Shown here: positions 33,951 to 45,480 of the stretch, piece by piece
Position numbering within the stretch: position 1 is the stretch's first letter
Layout of the letters: each line of letters begins with the position of its first letter
Assembly: GCA_963205115.1 (NCBI GenBank)
Contig: CAUJHV010000032.1
Coordinates: 124,001-188,000 of the forward strand
Source of the DNA: Pseudomonadota bacterium
Lineage (GTDB): Bacteria > Pseudomonadota > Gammaproteobacteria > Burkholderiales > Burkholderiaceae_C
Length of the DNA stretch: 64,000 nt
Direction of reading: 5' to 3'
Position numbers and translations under genes: made by a program
Notes under the pieces: generated by a model
The model's database searches: none
What the model was told of the DNA's origin: nothing
What the model saw: only the letters and a program-made list of their open reading frames with translations

Positions 33951-34062
33951 GGGGGGCGGGAAGGCGTGGGGGAGTTGACGGGCACACCGCGTCGCCCGGG
34001 GTCCGTGCAAGGGGACAATGCGATCCCGACGGACCATCCATCGGGGGGTGGTTCGGGTCATT

Positions 34063-34803
34063 ATGCAAACCATCGAAGAGCGCCTGCAACTTGTTAAAGA
34101 CCGCCTTTTGCAAGCACTTGCGCGCTTCGGGCGGCCTGCCGATGCGGTCACGCTGCTGGCGGTCTCCAAGACCCAGCCCGCCCAGGCCGTGCGCGAGGCC
34201 GCCGCGGCCGGCCAGCGGGCTTTCGGCGAAAACTACGTGCAGGAAGCGCTGGACAAGATACAGGCGCTGGCCGACCTGCGCGCGCAGCTGGCGTGGCACC
34301 TGATCGGCCCGCTGCAGAGCAACAAGACCCGTGTCGTGGCCGAGTCTTTCGACTGGGTGCACGCCGTGGACCGCCTGAAGATCGCGCAGCGCCTGTCCGA
34401 ACAGCGCCCGGCGGCGCTGCCGCCCTTGAACATCTGCTTACAGGTCAACGTCAGCGGCGAGGCCAGCAAGAGCGGCGTGGCGCCCGCCGAGCTGCCGGCC
34501 CTGGCGCACGCGGTGGCCGCACTGCCGCGCCTGCGCCTGCGCGGGCTGATGAGCATCCCCGAACCTGCCGCTGATCTCGAGGCCCAGAGGCTGCCGCATC
34601 GCGAACTCAAGCGCCTGTTCGACAGCCTGTGCGCGCAAGGCCTGGCGCTGGATACGCTGTCGATGGGCATGAGCGCCGACATGGATGCCGCGGTGGCCGA
34701 AGGGTCGACCCTCGTGCGCATCGGCACGGCCATCTTCGGTGCGCGCGACCCCAAGCCGCCGGCGACCACCGACCGGCCCTGCGGCTGGAGCGGCGGGGCC
34801 TGA
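34063..34803 (+). CDS. yggS: PLP homeostasis protein YggS (PLPBP)
   Basis: YggS binds pyridoxal phosphate and balances vitamin B6 and amino-acid pools; it has an alanine-racemase-type barrel without enzymatic activity. It has 246 residues. The PLP lysine is Lys36 in LLAVSKTQP; AFGENYVQEALDK, WHLIGPLQSNK and GLMSIP are family blocks, and SMGMSADMDAAVAEGSTLVRIGTAIFG closes it. ATG 34063 is used; an in-frame codon upstream at 34018 has no support. It is divergent from pilT. Confidence 0.95.
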   Translation: MQTIEERLQLVKDRLLQALARFGRPADAVTLLAVSKTQPAQAVREAAAAGQRAFGENYVQEALDKIQALADLRAQLAWHLIGPLQSNKTRVVAESFDWVHAVDRLKIAQRLSEQRPAALPPLNICLQVNVSGEASKSGVAPAELPALAHAVAALPRLRLRGLMSIPEPAADLEAQRLPHRELKRLFDSLCAQGLALDTLSMGMSADMDAAVAEGSTLVRIGTAIFGARDPKPPATTDRPCGWSGGA

Positions 34804-34863
34804 GCGCCCGCGCCAACGGCGGCGCACCGTCACCGGCCGTCACCCGACGGCCGTGCGCGACAT

Positions 34864-35730
34864 TCAGTTCAGGTACATGCCCAGGTAGCGCCGGCCGTAG
34901 CTGACGGTCTCGGCATCGGGGCAGACGTCGAACCACTCCACCAGCTGCAGCCGGGCCTTCTCGCGCCATTCGGCCTTGTCGCGCATCACCACTTCCAGCA
35001 GCTGGTCGAAGGCCGCACGGTAGTCGCCTTCGTAGACACGGATGGCGGCCAGCGCGAAGCGGGCATCGAAGTCCTTGCGGTCGGCGGCGATGCGCGCCTC
35101 GAGTTCCGCGGCGCTGCCGGCGGGCTTGTTGCGCGCGATGCCGATGCGCTTGAGCAGCGCGGCGTGGCGGTCGTCCTGCTGCTCCATCTCGACGGAATTC
35201 AGCAGCTTCTCGGCTTCGTCCAGCGCGTCGCGTGCGATCAGCCGCTCGGCCAGGTCGCCGCTGAGGGCCATGTCGCCGGGCACGTGCATCAGGCCTTCGC
35301 GCAGCATGGCTTCGGCTGTTTGAGGGTCGGCCAGCTTGGCGTCCTCGCGCAGCGCGGCGATGGGGTCGGCCTGTTCGCCCAGGTGCTTGTCGAGGAAGGC
35401 GCGGATCTGGCTTTCGGGGATGGCGCCCATGAACTGGTCGACCGGGCGTCCGCCGATGAACAGCACCACCAGCGGGATGCTGCGGATCTGCAGCGCGGCG
35501 GAGATCTGCGGCGCTTCGTCGGTGTTGATCTTGGCCAGTTCGAAGCGGCCGCCGTACTCCTGCACCAGCTTCTCCAGCATGGGCTTGAGGTTGCGGCAAG
35601 GCGCGCACCAGGGCGCCCAGCAGTCCAGCAGCACGGGCACCTCGAGCGAGCGCTCGAGCACGGTCTGGCGGAAATCGGCTTCGGTGACGTCGTAGGACAG
35701 GGCGTCCGAGGCGGCGGAATTCGGGTTCAT
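34864..35730 (-). CDS. cnoX: Thioredoxin-like chaperedoxin CnoX (YbbN)
   Basis: The 288-residue cytoplasmic protein has a thioredoxin domain (about 12-115) followed by TPR-like helices (about 120-285), the layout of CnoX/YbbN, a holdase that hands oxidation-prone proteins to GroEL/DnaK. The active site is WCAPC with Cys42 and Cys45, so it can be redox active, unlike E. coli CnoX, which lacks a complete CxxC. The C-terminal FDVCPDAETVSYGRRYL resembles the family end. It is a single gene. Confidence 0.9.
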   Translation of the reverse strand: MNPNSAASDALSYDVTEADFRQTVLERSLEVPVLLDCWAPWCAPCRNLKPMLEKLVQEYGGRFELAKINTDEAPQISAALQIRSIPLVVLFIGGRPVDQFMGAIPESQIRAFLDKHLGEQADPIAALREDAKLADPQTAEAMLREGLMHVPGDMALSGDLAERLIARDALDEAEKLLNSVEMEQQDDRHAALLKRIGIARNKPAGSAAELEARIAADRKDFDARFALAAIRVYEGDYRAAFDQLLEVVMRDKAEWREKARLQLVEWFDVCPDAETVSYGRRYLGMYLN

Positions 35731-35809
35731 GAGCGGGTCCGTGCGAACAGGGTCAGAAGTGAGATGGGGGCGGCGGCGCGGGCTGCAAGCGCGGACGTCG
35801 ACGCGGGCT

Positions 35810-36799
35810 TCAATCCAGCGTGACGCCCAGGCGGCGGATGACGGGGCCCCAGCGCGCCACGTCGGCGTCGATCACGCGCTTGAAATCGGCGGCGCTGCCG
35901 CCGACCACCGTCATGCCCTGGCGCGCCAACGCGGTCTTGACCTCGTCGCTGGCCAGCAGCGCATTGACATCGGCGTTGATCTTCGTGACGACCGCCTCCG
36001 GCATCGAGGCCGGGCCCAGAAGGCCGTTCCAGGCCAGCGCTTCGACAGCCGGGAAGCCCGACTCGGCCAGCGTGGGCACGTCCTTCAGGCTGTCCAGGCG
36101 CTGGCGGCTGCTGACGGCCAGCAGCCGCACCTTGCCGCTTTGCACGTGCGGCAGCAACGCCGGGGCGACCATGAAGGTGGCGTGCGCCTCGCCCTGCGCG
36201 ACCGCCATGGCCGCCGGCGGCGAGCCGTTGAAGGGCACGTGCGCGGCCTGCGCGCCGGCCTCCGACAGGAACAGCTCCATCGTCAGGTGCGCCGAACTGC
36301 CGTTGCCCAGCGACGAGTAGTTCGCCTTGCCGGCCTGCGACTTGGCCCAGGCGGCAAATTCAGCCACCGTACGCGCGGGCACCTTCTCGGCATTCACCGC
36401 CAGCACATTGGCCTGGCTGGTGGTCATGACGATGGGCCGCAGATCCTTGGCGGGGTCGTAGGGCGTCTTCTTGTAGAGGAAGGGCGCATTGGCCACGGGG
36501 CCGTTGAAGCCGATCGCGACGGTGTGGCCGTCGGTGGACTTGGCCGCGACATCCAGGCCCAGCATGCCGCCGGCGCCGGGCTTGTTTTCCACGACCACGC
36601 TGTGGCCCCAGCGCGCGGCCAGCTTCTCGTTGAGCAGCCGCGCGATCAGGTCGAGCGAGCTGCCGGGGCCGGTGGGCACGACCAGGCGCACGGTCTGGGT
36701 GGGCCAGGCGGGCTGCGCCTGCGCGGGCGCGAGGACGGCCAAGGCGGACAGGGCGCACACGGCGGCCAGGGGGAGGGTGAGCAGGCGTCGACGCAACAT
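35810..36799 (-). CDS. Bug-family tripartite tricarboxylate-binding protein
   Basis: This 329-residue periplasmic solute-binding protein is of the TctC/Bug type. It has a signal peptide ending APAQAQ (about residues 24-29). Typical motifs are VRLVVPTGPGSSLDLIARLL near the N-terminus, VVENKPGAGGMLG, and NGLLGPASMPEAVV. Such proteins bind small carboxylates; the ligand is unknown. No tctA/tctB membrane genes lie nearby, which is normal for the many orphan Bug genes of Burkholderiales. GAGGAAGGAC precedes ATG 36799. Confidence 0.93.
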   Translation of the reverse strand: MLRRRLLTLPLAAVCALSALAVLAPAQAQPAWPTQTVRLVVPTGPGSSLDLIARLLNEKLAARWGHSVVVENKPGAGGMLGLDVAAKSTDGHTVAIGFNGPVANAPFLYKKTPYDPAKDLRPIVMTTSQANVLAVNAEKVPARTVAEFAAWAKSQAGKANYSSLGNGSSAHLTMELFLSEAGAQAAHVPFNGSPPAAMAVAQGEAHATFMVAPALLPHVQSGKVRLLAVSSRQRLDSLKDVPTLAESGFPAVEALAWNGLLGPASMPEAVVTKINADVNALLASDEVKTALARQGMTVVGGSAADFKRVIDADVARWGPVIRRLGVTLD

Positions 36800-36928
36800 G
36801 GTCCTTCCTCGGAGGGTGCGCCCGCACGGCGCGGGGCGCTGGAAAGCGGTGGGAGAGCGCTGAAAGGGCGCTATCGTAGTGGCCCGGCCGCCTGGCGGCA
36901 CATCGGCCTTCGGCCGGCGAAGAACACC

Positions 36929-37558
36929 ATGATCCGATTGTTGTTGGCCCTTCTCGTTGCCGCGGCTCTGGCCGTGGCCTATTTTTTCGTGGCCCTGAAC
37001 TGGAGCTACTCCACCGGCGAGCGTGCCGGCTGGGTGCAGAAGCTCTCGAAGAAGGGCTGGATCTGCAAGACCTGGGAGGGCGAGCTGGCGCTGGTGTCGC
37101 TGCCCGGCAGCTCGGTCGAGAAGTTCTACTTCACCGTGCACGACGACGCCGTGGCCGAGCAGATCTCGCGCGTGGTCGGCAAGCGCGTGAGCCTGCACTA
37201 CGAAGAGAAGGTCGGCCTGCCGACCACCTGCTTCGGCGAGACGCGCCACTTCGTCACCCAGGTCACCGAGTCGCCGGACATCCCGCTGGGGCCGGGCGTG
37301 AGCCTGCCGCAGGCGGGTACGCCCGCAGCGCCGGGTGCCGTGGTGCCTGCCGTGCCAGGTGCCGCCGCGCCGGTTGCGCCGGCCGTACCGGCCGCGCCAG
37401 GTGCGTCGATGCCGCCTGCTGCGCCCGGCGCGCAGGCCGTTCCGGCCGCACCCGTGGCGGCCCCCGCCGCCGTTGCGCCGCCCGCCGCAGCCGTGCAGGC
37501 GCCCGTGGTGCCTGCACCGGCCGTTGCCGTGCCTGCTGCGCCGGCTGCGTCGCGCTGA
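36929..37558 (+). CDS. Membrane-anchored conserved protein with Pro/Ala tail
   Basis: The 209-residue protein has one N-terminal membrane span (about 2-24). Residues about 25-115 are a small conserved domain (WSYSTGERAGWVQKLSKKGW, CKTWEGEL, FTVHDDAVAEQI, CFGETRHFVTQV) that I know only as a conserved hypothetical of Betaproteobacteria. From residue about 125 to the end the chain is almost only Pro, Ala and Val (repeats like VPAAPGA), an extended spacer of the kind that spans the periplasm. It is divergent from the Bug gene and convergent with glutamate dehydrogenase, ending 22 bases away. Function unknown. Confidence 0.75.
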   Translation: MIRLLLALLVAAALAVAYFFVALNWSYSTGERAGWVQKLSKKGWICKTWEGELALVSLPGSSVEKFYFTVHDDAVAEQISRVVGKRVSLHYEEKVGLPTTCFGETRHFVTQVTESPDIPLGPGVSLPQAGTPAAPGAVVPAVPGAAAPVAPAVPAAPGASMPPAAPGAQAVPAAPVAAPAAVAPPAAAVQAPVVPAPAVAVPAAPAASR

Positions 37559-37580
37559 GGCCGCAGCTGCCGGCTCGGCT

Positions 37581-38849
37581 TCAGGGATACAGCCCGCGTT
37601 CCTCGCGCGCCGTCAGGATCCGCTCGCAGGCCACCGCGAAGGTGGCGGTGCGCAGGGTGATCTTGTGGCGGTCGGCCGTGTCCCAGATGTTGCGCAGCGC
37701 GCCGACCATGATCTTGTCCAGGCGCACGTTGATCTCGTCTTCGGTCCAGAAGAACGAGCTGAAGTCCTGCACCCACTCGAAATAGCTGACCGTCACGCCG
37801 CCGGAATTGCAGATGACGTCGGGCACGACGAGGATGCCGCGGTCGGCCATCACGTCGTCGGCGCTGGGCAGCGTGGGGCCGTTGGCGCCTTCGAGCACCA
37901 GCTTGGCCTTCAGGCGCCGCGCGCGGTCGGTGGTGATCTGGCCTTCCAGTGCCGCGGGAATCATGATCTCGCAGGCCACGTCCCAGAAGTCTTCGTTGGC
38001 CATGGGCTCGCTGCCGCGGAAGCCGGCCACGCCGCCGGTGTTCTTCACGTGCGGTATCAGCTCGGACAGGTCGAAGCCGGCGGCGTTGAAGATCGTGCCC
38101 GTGTGGTCCTGCGCCGCGACGATCTTCGCGCCGGCCTGGCCGAAGAGTTCGGCCGCCGATGAGCCGACGTTGCCGAAGCCCTGCACGGCCACGCGCGCGC
38201 CCTGCAGATCGAGATCGATGCGCCGGGCCGCCTCGCGCCCGGTGACGAAGACACCGCGCCCGGTGGCCTTCACGCGGCCCAGCGAGCCACCCAGGTGGAT
38301 GGGCTTGCCGGTCACCACGCCCGTGGCCGTGGCGCCCACGTTCATCGAGTAGGTGTCCATCATCCAGGCCATGATCTGGCCGTTGGTGTTGACGTCCGGC
38401 GCCGGGATGTCCTGGTGCGGGCCGATGATGATGCCGATCTCGCTGGTGTAGCGGCGCGTGAGCTTCTCCAGTTCCTTGAGCGACAGCAGCTTCGGGTCGA
38501 CGCGGATGCCGCCCTTGGCGCCGCCGTAGGGCAGGTTGACCGCGGCATTCTTGATGCTCATCCACGCGGCCAGCGCCATCACTTCTTCCAGCGTGACGTC
38601 GGGGTGGTAGCGCACGCCGCCCTTGCCCGGCCCGCGCGTGAGCGAGTGCTGCGAGCGGTAGCCCTCGAAGTGGCGCACCGTGCCGTCGTCCATCTCGATG
38701 GGGATGTCGACGATCAGCGTGCGCTTGGGCCGTTTGAGTGTCTCGACCCAGCGGGCCAGCCGGCCCAGGTAAGGCACGACACGATCCACCTGCGACAGGT
38801 AGGTGGACCAGGGACTGTCGGCTTCGACATGGACGTAGGACAGGCTCAC
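37581..38849 (-). CDS. gdhA: Glutamate dehydrogenase (Glu/Leu/Phe/Val family)
   Basis: This enzyme interconverts glutamate and 2-oxoglutarate plus ammonia with NAD(P). It has 422 residues. The substrate-binding region is [14 protein letters not shown] and the [15 protein letters not shown] block with the catalytic Lys; [17 protein letters not shown] is the Rossmann loop. AAGGAG lies 6 bases before GTG 38849, so I take GTG over the upstream ATG frame. Length and sequence fit the hexameric, catabolic-type bacterial or archaeal enzymes (about 420 residues) better than E. coli GdhA. It is divergent from proC, so two glutamate-family genes share an intergenic region. The gene symbol is approximate. 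Confidence 0.92.
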   Translation of the reverse strand: MSLSYVHVEADSPWSTYLSQVDRVVPYLGRLARWVETLKRPKRTLIVDIPIEMDDGTVRHFEGYRSQHSLTRGPGKGGVRYHPDVTLEEVMALAAWMSIKNAAVNLPYGGAKGGIRVDPKLLSLKELEKLTRRYTSEIGIIIGPHQDIPAPDVNTNGQIMAWMMDTYSMNVGATATGVVTGKPIHLGGSLGRVKATGRGVFVTGREAARRIDLDLQGARVAVQGFGNVGSSAAELFGQAGAKIVAAQDHTGTIFNAAGFDLSELIPHVKNTGGVAGFRGSEPMANEDFWDVACEIMIPAALEGQITTDRARRLKAKLVLEGANGPTLPSADDVMADRGILVVPDVICNSGGVTVSYFEWVQDFSSFFWTEDEINVRLDKIMVGALRNIWDTADRHKITLRTATFAVACERILTAREERGLYP

Positions 38850-39064
38850 GGTGACTCCTTGGTGTGGGCGATTCGTGTGCCGCGGCCACCCCATCGATGG
38901 CGAACGGCCGGGCCTTGTGGGCCGACCGGCGGCGTGATGCGTGGGACTGTAGGTGCACTTCCCGTGCTTGTGGAGCATGCTGCGACGCGTCATGCACCGA
39001 TTGCATAACGCCCGATCGGCGCGGTCATGCGGCGCCTGCCGGCTGCCCCCTACACTGCGCCCTC

Positions 39065-39877
39065 ATGAGTGCATCCACCTCGCGCATCGCCTTTATCGGC
39101 GGCGGCAACATGGCTTTGGCCATCCTCGGCGGTCTTCGCCGCGGCGGCACGCCGGCTTCGCAATTCCTCGTCGTCGAGCCGGTGGAAAGCCAGCGGCAGC
39201 GCCTGCTGGCCGAGTGCGGCATCACCGCCCAGGCGGCGGCCGATGCCTCGCTGGCCGGCTGCGAGCTGGTCGTCTGGGCAGTCAAGCCGCAGAGCTTTGC
39301 CGAGGCCGCGCAGGCCTGCCAAGGGCATGTCGCGGGCGCCTTGCAGCTGAGCATCATGGCCGGCGTGCGCTGCGCGACCATCGCCGCGGCCACCGGCAGC
39401 GCGCGCATCGTGCGGGCGATGCCCAATACGCCGGCCCTGATCGGCCGCGGCATCGCGGGCCTGTATGCGCAGCCCGCCGTCAGCGCCGAAGGCCGCGCGG
39501 CTGCCGAGGCGGTGCTGGCGCCCACCGGCAGCTGCGTGTGGGTCGCCCGCGAAGAAGACCTGGACGCCGTGACGGCGCTGTCAGGCTCGGGCCCGGCCTA
39601 CGTCTTCTATTTCATCGAGGCCATGGTGCAGGCCGGCACGGAGATGGGCCTGGACGCTGTCGCGGCGCGGCGACTGGCGCAGGAGACCTTTGCCGGCGCG
39701 GCCGCACTGGCCACGCAGTCGGACGAATCACCGCAGACGCTGCGCGAGCGCGTGACGTCCAAGGGCGGCACGACCTACGCGGCCCTCACGGCCATGGATG
39801 CCGGTGGCGTGAAGGCCGCCTTCGTGAAGGCGCTGCACGCCGCACGCGACCGCGCCGAGGAACTCGGCCGCGGTTGA
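39065..39877 (+). CDS. proC: Pyrroline-5-carboxylate reductase
   Basis: ProC reduces pyrroline-5-carboxylate to proline with NAD(P)H. It has 270 residues. The Rossmann motif is IAFIGGGNMALAILGGL (8-24); the C-terminal dimer domain has LSGSGPAYVFYFIEAM, and SKGGTTYAALTAMD is the proC signature. The hexamer TACACT (39051-39056) lies 8 bases before ATG 39065 and there is no Shine-Dalgarno sequence, which suggests a leaderless mRNA. It is divergent from glutamate dehydrogenase. Confidence 0.96.
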   Translation: MSASTSRIAFIGGGNMALAILGGLRRGGTPASQFLVVEPVESQRQRLLAECGITAQAAADASLAGCELVVWAVKPQSFAEAAQACQGHVAGALQLSIMAGVRCATIAAATGSARIVRAMPNTPALIGRGIAGLYAQPAVSAEGRAAAEAVLAPTGSCVWVAREEDLDAVTALSGSGPAYVFYFIEAMVQAGTEMGLDAVAARRLAQETFAGAAALATQSDESPQTLRERVTSKGGTTYAALTAMDAGGVKAAFVKALHAARDRAEELGRG

Positions 39878-39927
39878 AGGCGCCGCGACTGCGGCGGCCT
39901 GCCCGACACGCAGGTCCGGCGCGACGC

Positions 39928-40857
39928 CTAACGCAGCGCCAGATCGGCAGCCACGCCTGCGAAGACCGCGAAGCCCACCCAGTGGTTCAGGCGGAAGGCC
40001 TTGAAGCAGCCTTCGCGCGTGCGCTGGCGGATCAGCGTGAAATGCCAGACGGCCTGCAGCGCGGCCACCGCGATGCCGGCCAGGAACAGCGCGCCCAGGC
40101 CCAGCGAGCGACCGATGGCGGCCCACGACAGCAGGTAGACGCCGTAGAACGCCATCACGCCGGCCACGTCGGCGCGGCCCAGCGTGATCGCCGAGGTGCG
40201 CATGCCGATGCGCAGATCGTCGTCGCGGTCGACCATGGCATATTCGGTGTCGTAGGCCAGCACCCAGAACAGGTTGCCCAGCAGCAGCCACCAGGCCTGC
40301 GGGGGCACGGCGTCGGCGATGGCCGACAGCGACCAGCTCGCACCGCCCAGCACGGCCGAGAAGGCCATCGGAATGCCGAAGCTGAAGGCCACGCCCAGCA
40401 CCGCCTGCGGCATCGACACCAGCCGCTTGGCATACGGGTAGAGCAGCGTGATGAGCAGCGCCGCCACCGACAGCAGGATCGTCGGCGCATTGGTCGTCAG
40501 CACCAGGACAAACGCCAGCAGCGCCAGCAGCGCACCCAGCAGCAGCGCTTCGCGCACGCCGACGGCGCCGCTGGTCACCGGGCGCGCCGCAGTGCGCTTG
40601 ACATGACGGTCGAACTCACGGTCGGCCACGTCGTTGACGCAGCAGCCGGCGCTGCGCATGATCACCGTGCCCAGCACGAAGACCACCAGCAGGTGCCAGC
40701 CCGGAAAGCCATCGGCGGCGATCCACAGCGCGCTCAGCGTGGGCCACAGCAGCAGCAGCCAGCCGGCCGGGCGGTCCCAGCGCACGAGGTCCAGGTACAG
40801 GCGCAGGCGCGCCGCTGCCGGCGCGGCAGGTGAACCGAGGGATGAGGGGCCGGACAC
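39928..40857 (-). CDS. ubiA: 4-hydroxybenzoate polyprenyltransferase UbiA
   Basis: UbiA joins the polyprenyl tail to 4-hydroxybenzoate in ubiquinone synthesis, in the inner membrane. It has 309 residues with about eight helices. The two Asp-rich motifs are present: [11 protein letters not shown] in the first half and [12 protein letters not shown] in the second. GTG 40857 with GAGGA about 11 bases upstream is preferred; GTG 40890 would add 11 residues. It is divergent from psuG with an 80-base gap. The partner ubiC is not nearby. Confidence 0.94.
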   Translation of the reverse strand: MSGPSSLGSPAAPAAARLRLYLDLVRWDRPAGWLLLLWPTLSALWIAADGFPGWHLLVVFVLGTVIMRSAGCCVNDVADREFDRHVKRTAARPVTSGAVGVREALLLGALLALLAFVLVLTTNAPTILLSVAALLITLLYPYAKRLVSMPQAVLGVAFSFGIPMAFSAVLGGASWSLSAIADAVPPQAWWLLLGNLFWVLAYDTEYAMVDRDDDLRIGMRTSAITLGRADVAGVMAFYGVYLLSWAAIGRSLGLGALFLAGIAVAALQAVWHFTLIRQRTREGCFKAFRLNHWVGFAVFAGVAADLALR

Positions 40858-40937
40858 GGCCTGGATTATCCTCGTCGGCACCTGGCGCACCGCAGTCCCG
40901 CGGCCGGATGCCGGGATCCACCCGGAGGGCCTGGCGC

Positions 40938-41863
<926 letters not shown>

Positions 41864-41864
<1 letters not shown>

Positions 41865-41894
41865 AAACGAGAACGCGGCCCGAAGGCCGCGTTC
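41864..41894 (-). terminator. Intrinsic terminator after the DUF2853 gene
   Basis: GAACGCGGCC (41871-41880), loop CGAA and GGCCGCGTTC (41885-41894) form a perfect 10-pair stem. On the minus strand it is followed by TCGTTTTC, so it fits the end of the DUF2853 transcript. It lies directly after the psuG stop and may also stop transcription from that side. Confidence 0.7.
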
Positions 41895-41919
41895 GCAGAG
41901 AGACTCGCTGGCCGTGTGG

Positions 41920-42231
41920 TCAGGCGAGCTTGCCCATCGTGCCCGTGGCTTCGGCCAGCAGGTAGTAGAAGGTCACGCGGCTCTTGCGATTCACACCCTT
42001 CATCTTCTCGACGACCTTCTGGATGCCGGCGTCGGCATCGGCAGCCGACAGGCCCAGCTTCTTGGCCGCAAAACCGTCACGTACACGCGCCAGCTCTTCG
42101 GGATCCGACCCGGAGACCAGCGACGAATCGGCGTTGCGCAAGGCAATGCCGCAGTACTTGACGATGGCGGCGACGGCGGCCTCGTTGACCGGGCTGCTGA
42201 ACTTCCCAACGTCTTCGCTGTATTCACTCAT
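41920..42231 (-). CDS. DUF2853 family protein
   Basis: The 103-residue, acidic, helical cytoplasmic protein matches the DUF2853 family: MSEYSEDVGKFS at the start and RKSRVTFYYLLAE near the end. Function is unknown; the structure known for the family is a small helical bundle. GGAGG lies 9 bases before ATG 42231, which decides against the longer frame from 42291. It is a single gene with its own terminator. Confidence 0.85.
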   Translation of the reverse strand: MSEYSEDVGKFSSPVNEAAVAAIVKYCGIALRNADSSLVSGSDPEELARVRDGFAAKKLGLSAADADAGIQKVVEKMKGVNRKSRVTFYYLLAEATGTMGKLA

Positions 42232-42408
42232 CTGTGAAAACCTCCAATTGACGACAACCGGAAGGTTCGCAGCGCCGGGCACAGCCGTCAAGAGCTAATG
42301 TGGCGCCGCAGACGAGCAGCCCCGTTGCACGCCTGCGCCACCGGGGTGCTGCCGTCCATCGAACCCTGCAAACCACGGGCTGCGCGTGTGCGCGGCGGGC
42401 GTTCCGAA

Positions 42409-44034
<1,626 letters not shown>

Positions 44035-44170
44035 GGCGGGCGCGGCGTCGGCAGGACGCCGTCGCGGGGGGCGGAACCCGCCATTATCCGGCGCGGGCCG
44101 GATCGCACGCGCGCAGCCCACAATGCCTGACCGCCCCGCATCGACGACCCCCCCTCCCCCCGATCACCCC

Positions 44171-44734
44171 ATGCCCTCGCTGTCAGGCCTGATGGCCCGC
44201 ACCACGACACTCCTGCGCGACATCGCCGGCCCGGCGCCGCAGCTGCCGCCGCCGCCGGGCGCCTTCGAGCGCGGCATCAACTTCGGCGGCGGCCCGGTCA
44301 CGGTGCAGGGCGAGCGCTGGGAGGGCCACGAGACGGCCTTGCGCACGGGCGGCCTGAGCGTGCCCGGCGCGCACGTCGCCCACAGCCGCCTGGTGCCGAC
44401 GCCGCATGCCGAGCGCGGCATGCGCCAGATGCTCAATACCGGCATCTTCCGAACGACCACGCTGGATATCACCCTGCTGCTGGACGACGGCGCCTACGCG
44501 CTGGTGCTGTGGATCATGGAGAACCACCAAAGCCACTGGCACCGCCAGACGCTGCGCATCCAGGGCGAGCTGCGCGAAGAGGGCGTGGGCGATCTCGAAC
44601 GCGGCGCCTGGGGCCGCTACGGGCCGTATCCGGTGACGGTGAACAGCGGCATGCTGAACCTCACGCTGGATACGGGCCGGCCGGATGTCGACGCCCACGC
44701 GATGGGCCTGAGCCTGTACCGCGTGGCGACCTAG
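44171..44734 (+). CDS. Malectin-like carbohydrate-binding protein (putative)
   Basis: The 187-residue protein contains a predicted beta-sandwich, with INFGGGPVTVQGERWEG at the start and later DITLLLDDGAYALVLWIMEN and LNLTLDTGRPDVDAHAMGLSLYR. This pattern resembles malectin/di-glucose-binding modules. No signal peptide is evident. The start is uncertain: ATG 44123 (16 codons longer, with a poly-Pro stretch) and ATG 44192 are alternatives, none with a ribosome site. It converges on sapC, and the two TAG stop codons overlap by two bases (44731-44734). A role with the adhesin locus is possible but not shown. Confidence 0.6.
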   Translation: MPSLSGLMARTTTLLRDIAGPAPQLPPPPGAFERGINFGGGPVTVQGERWEGHETALRTGGLSVPGAHVAHSRLVPTPHAERGMRQMLNTGIFRTTTLDITLLLDDGAYALVLWIMENHQSHWHRQTLRIQGELREEGVGDLERGAWGRYGPYPVTVNSGMLNLTLDTGRPDVDAHAMGLSLYRVAT

Positions 44735-45480
44735 GACGCCTGCAGGCGATCCACCAGCCCCGCCCAGTGGCCCTGCGACAGCAGGTGGCCATAGACCAGC
44801 GGCAGCCAGCCTTGGGCGCGCCAGTCCAGCAGCGTTTCCTGCGGCAGCGCGTCGAGCCGGGTTTCATCCACCACCTGGAAGCCCTGCAGCGCCAGCGGCG
44901 GGCCGCCGGCGTCCAGCGTCACCTCGGCGCGCTGATCCACCAGCACCCCCGCCTGACGCAGCGCCTCGGTGAAGCGGCGTGTCGCCTGGTACCGGGCCTG
45001 GTAGTCGCTGCAGAAGGCCAGCGCACTGCGCGTCACGGCGGTGGGGCCGCCCTGCGCGTCGAACAGTGGCTGTCCGCGGCCATCGGCCACCACCTGCGGC
45101 GCGGCTTCGTCGATGCACAGCGTGAGTGTGTGCCGGGCCTCGTCTTCCAGAAAGATGAAGGGATAACGCCGCACATAAGCCGGCACGTAGACACCGGCCT
45201 GCCAATGGCCCTGCGCATCGACAAACAGGTTCTGCCGCTCGCGCAGACCCAGCACCGCCACCGGCTGGATGTGCGGTCCTTCGGTGAAGACGATGGGCAT
45301 GTGGCGGCCGGCAGCGGCCATCTCGGCGGCCAGCAGCGGGACGGCATTGGCCTCGCGTGCCGTGCCGTACAGGCCCGGCTGGTCCCGGTCCGGCGGCGTC
45401 GGCAGCAGACCCAGACGGGCATGCTGCGCCGGTTGCAGGACCCGCGGCTGGCGGTAGAGCAGGGGCATCGTGGCATTCAT
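44731..45480 (-). CDS. SapC family protein
   Basis: The 249-residue protein belongs to the SapC family (PF07277), with PFIFLEDEARHTLTLCIDE, the LFDAQGGPTAVTR block and WLPLVYGHLLSQGHW at the end. The family is named after a Campylobacter surface-layer gene but its biochemical role is unknown. No signal peptide is seen, so it may act inside the cell. ATG 45480 overlaps the tpsA stop (ATGA) with GGAG 7 bases upstream, so it is translated together with the giant adhesin gene. Confidence 0.82.
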   Translation of the reverse strand: MNATMPLLYRQPRVLQPAQHARLGLLPTPPDRDQPGLYGTAREANAVPLLAAEMAAAGRHMPIVFTEGPHIQPVAVLGLRERQNLFVDAQGHWQAGVYVPAYVRRYPFIFLEDEARHTLTLCIDEAAPQVVADGRGQPLFDAQGGPTAVTRSALAFCSDYQARYQATRRFTEALRQAGVLVDQRAEVTLDAGGPPLALQGFQVVDETRLDALPQETLLDWRAQGWLPLVYGHLLSQGHWAGLVDRLQAS

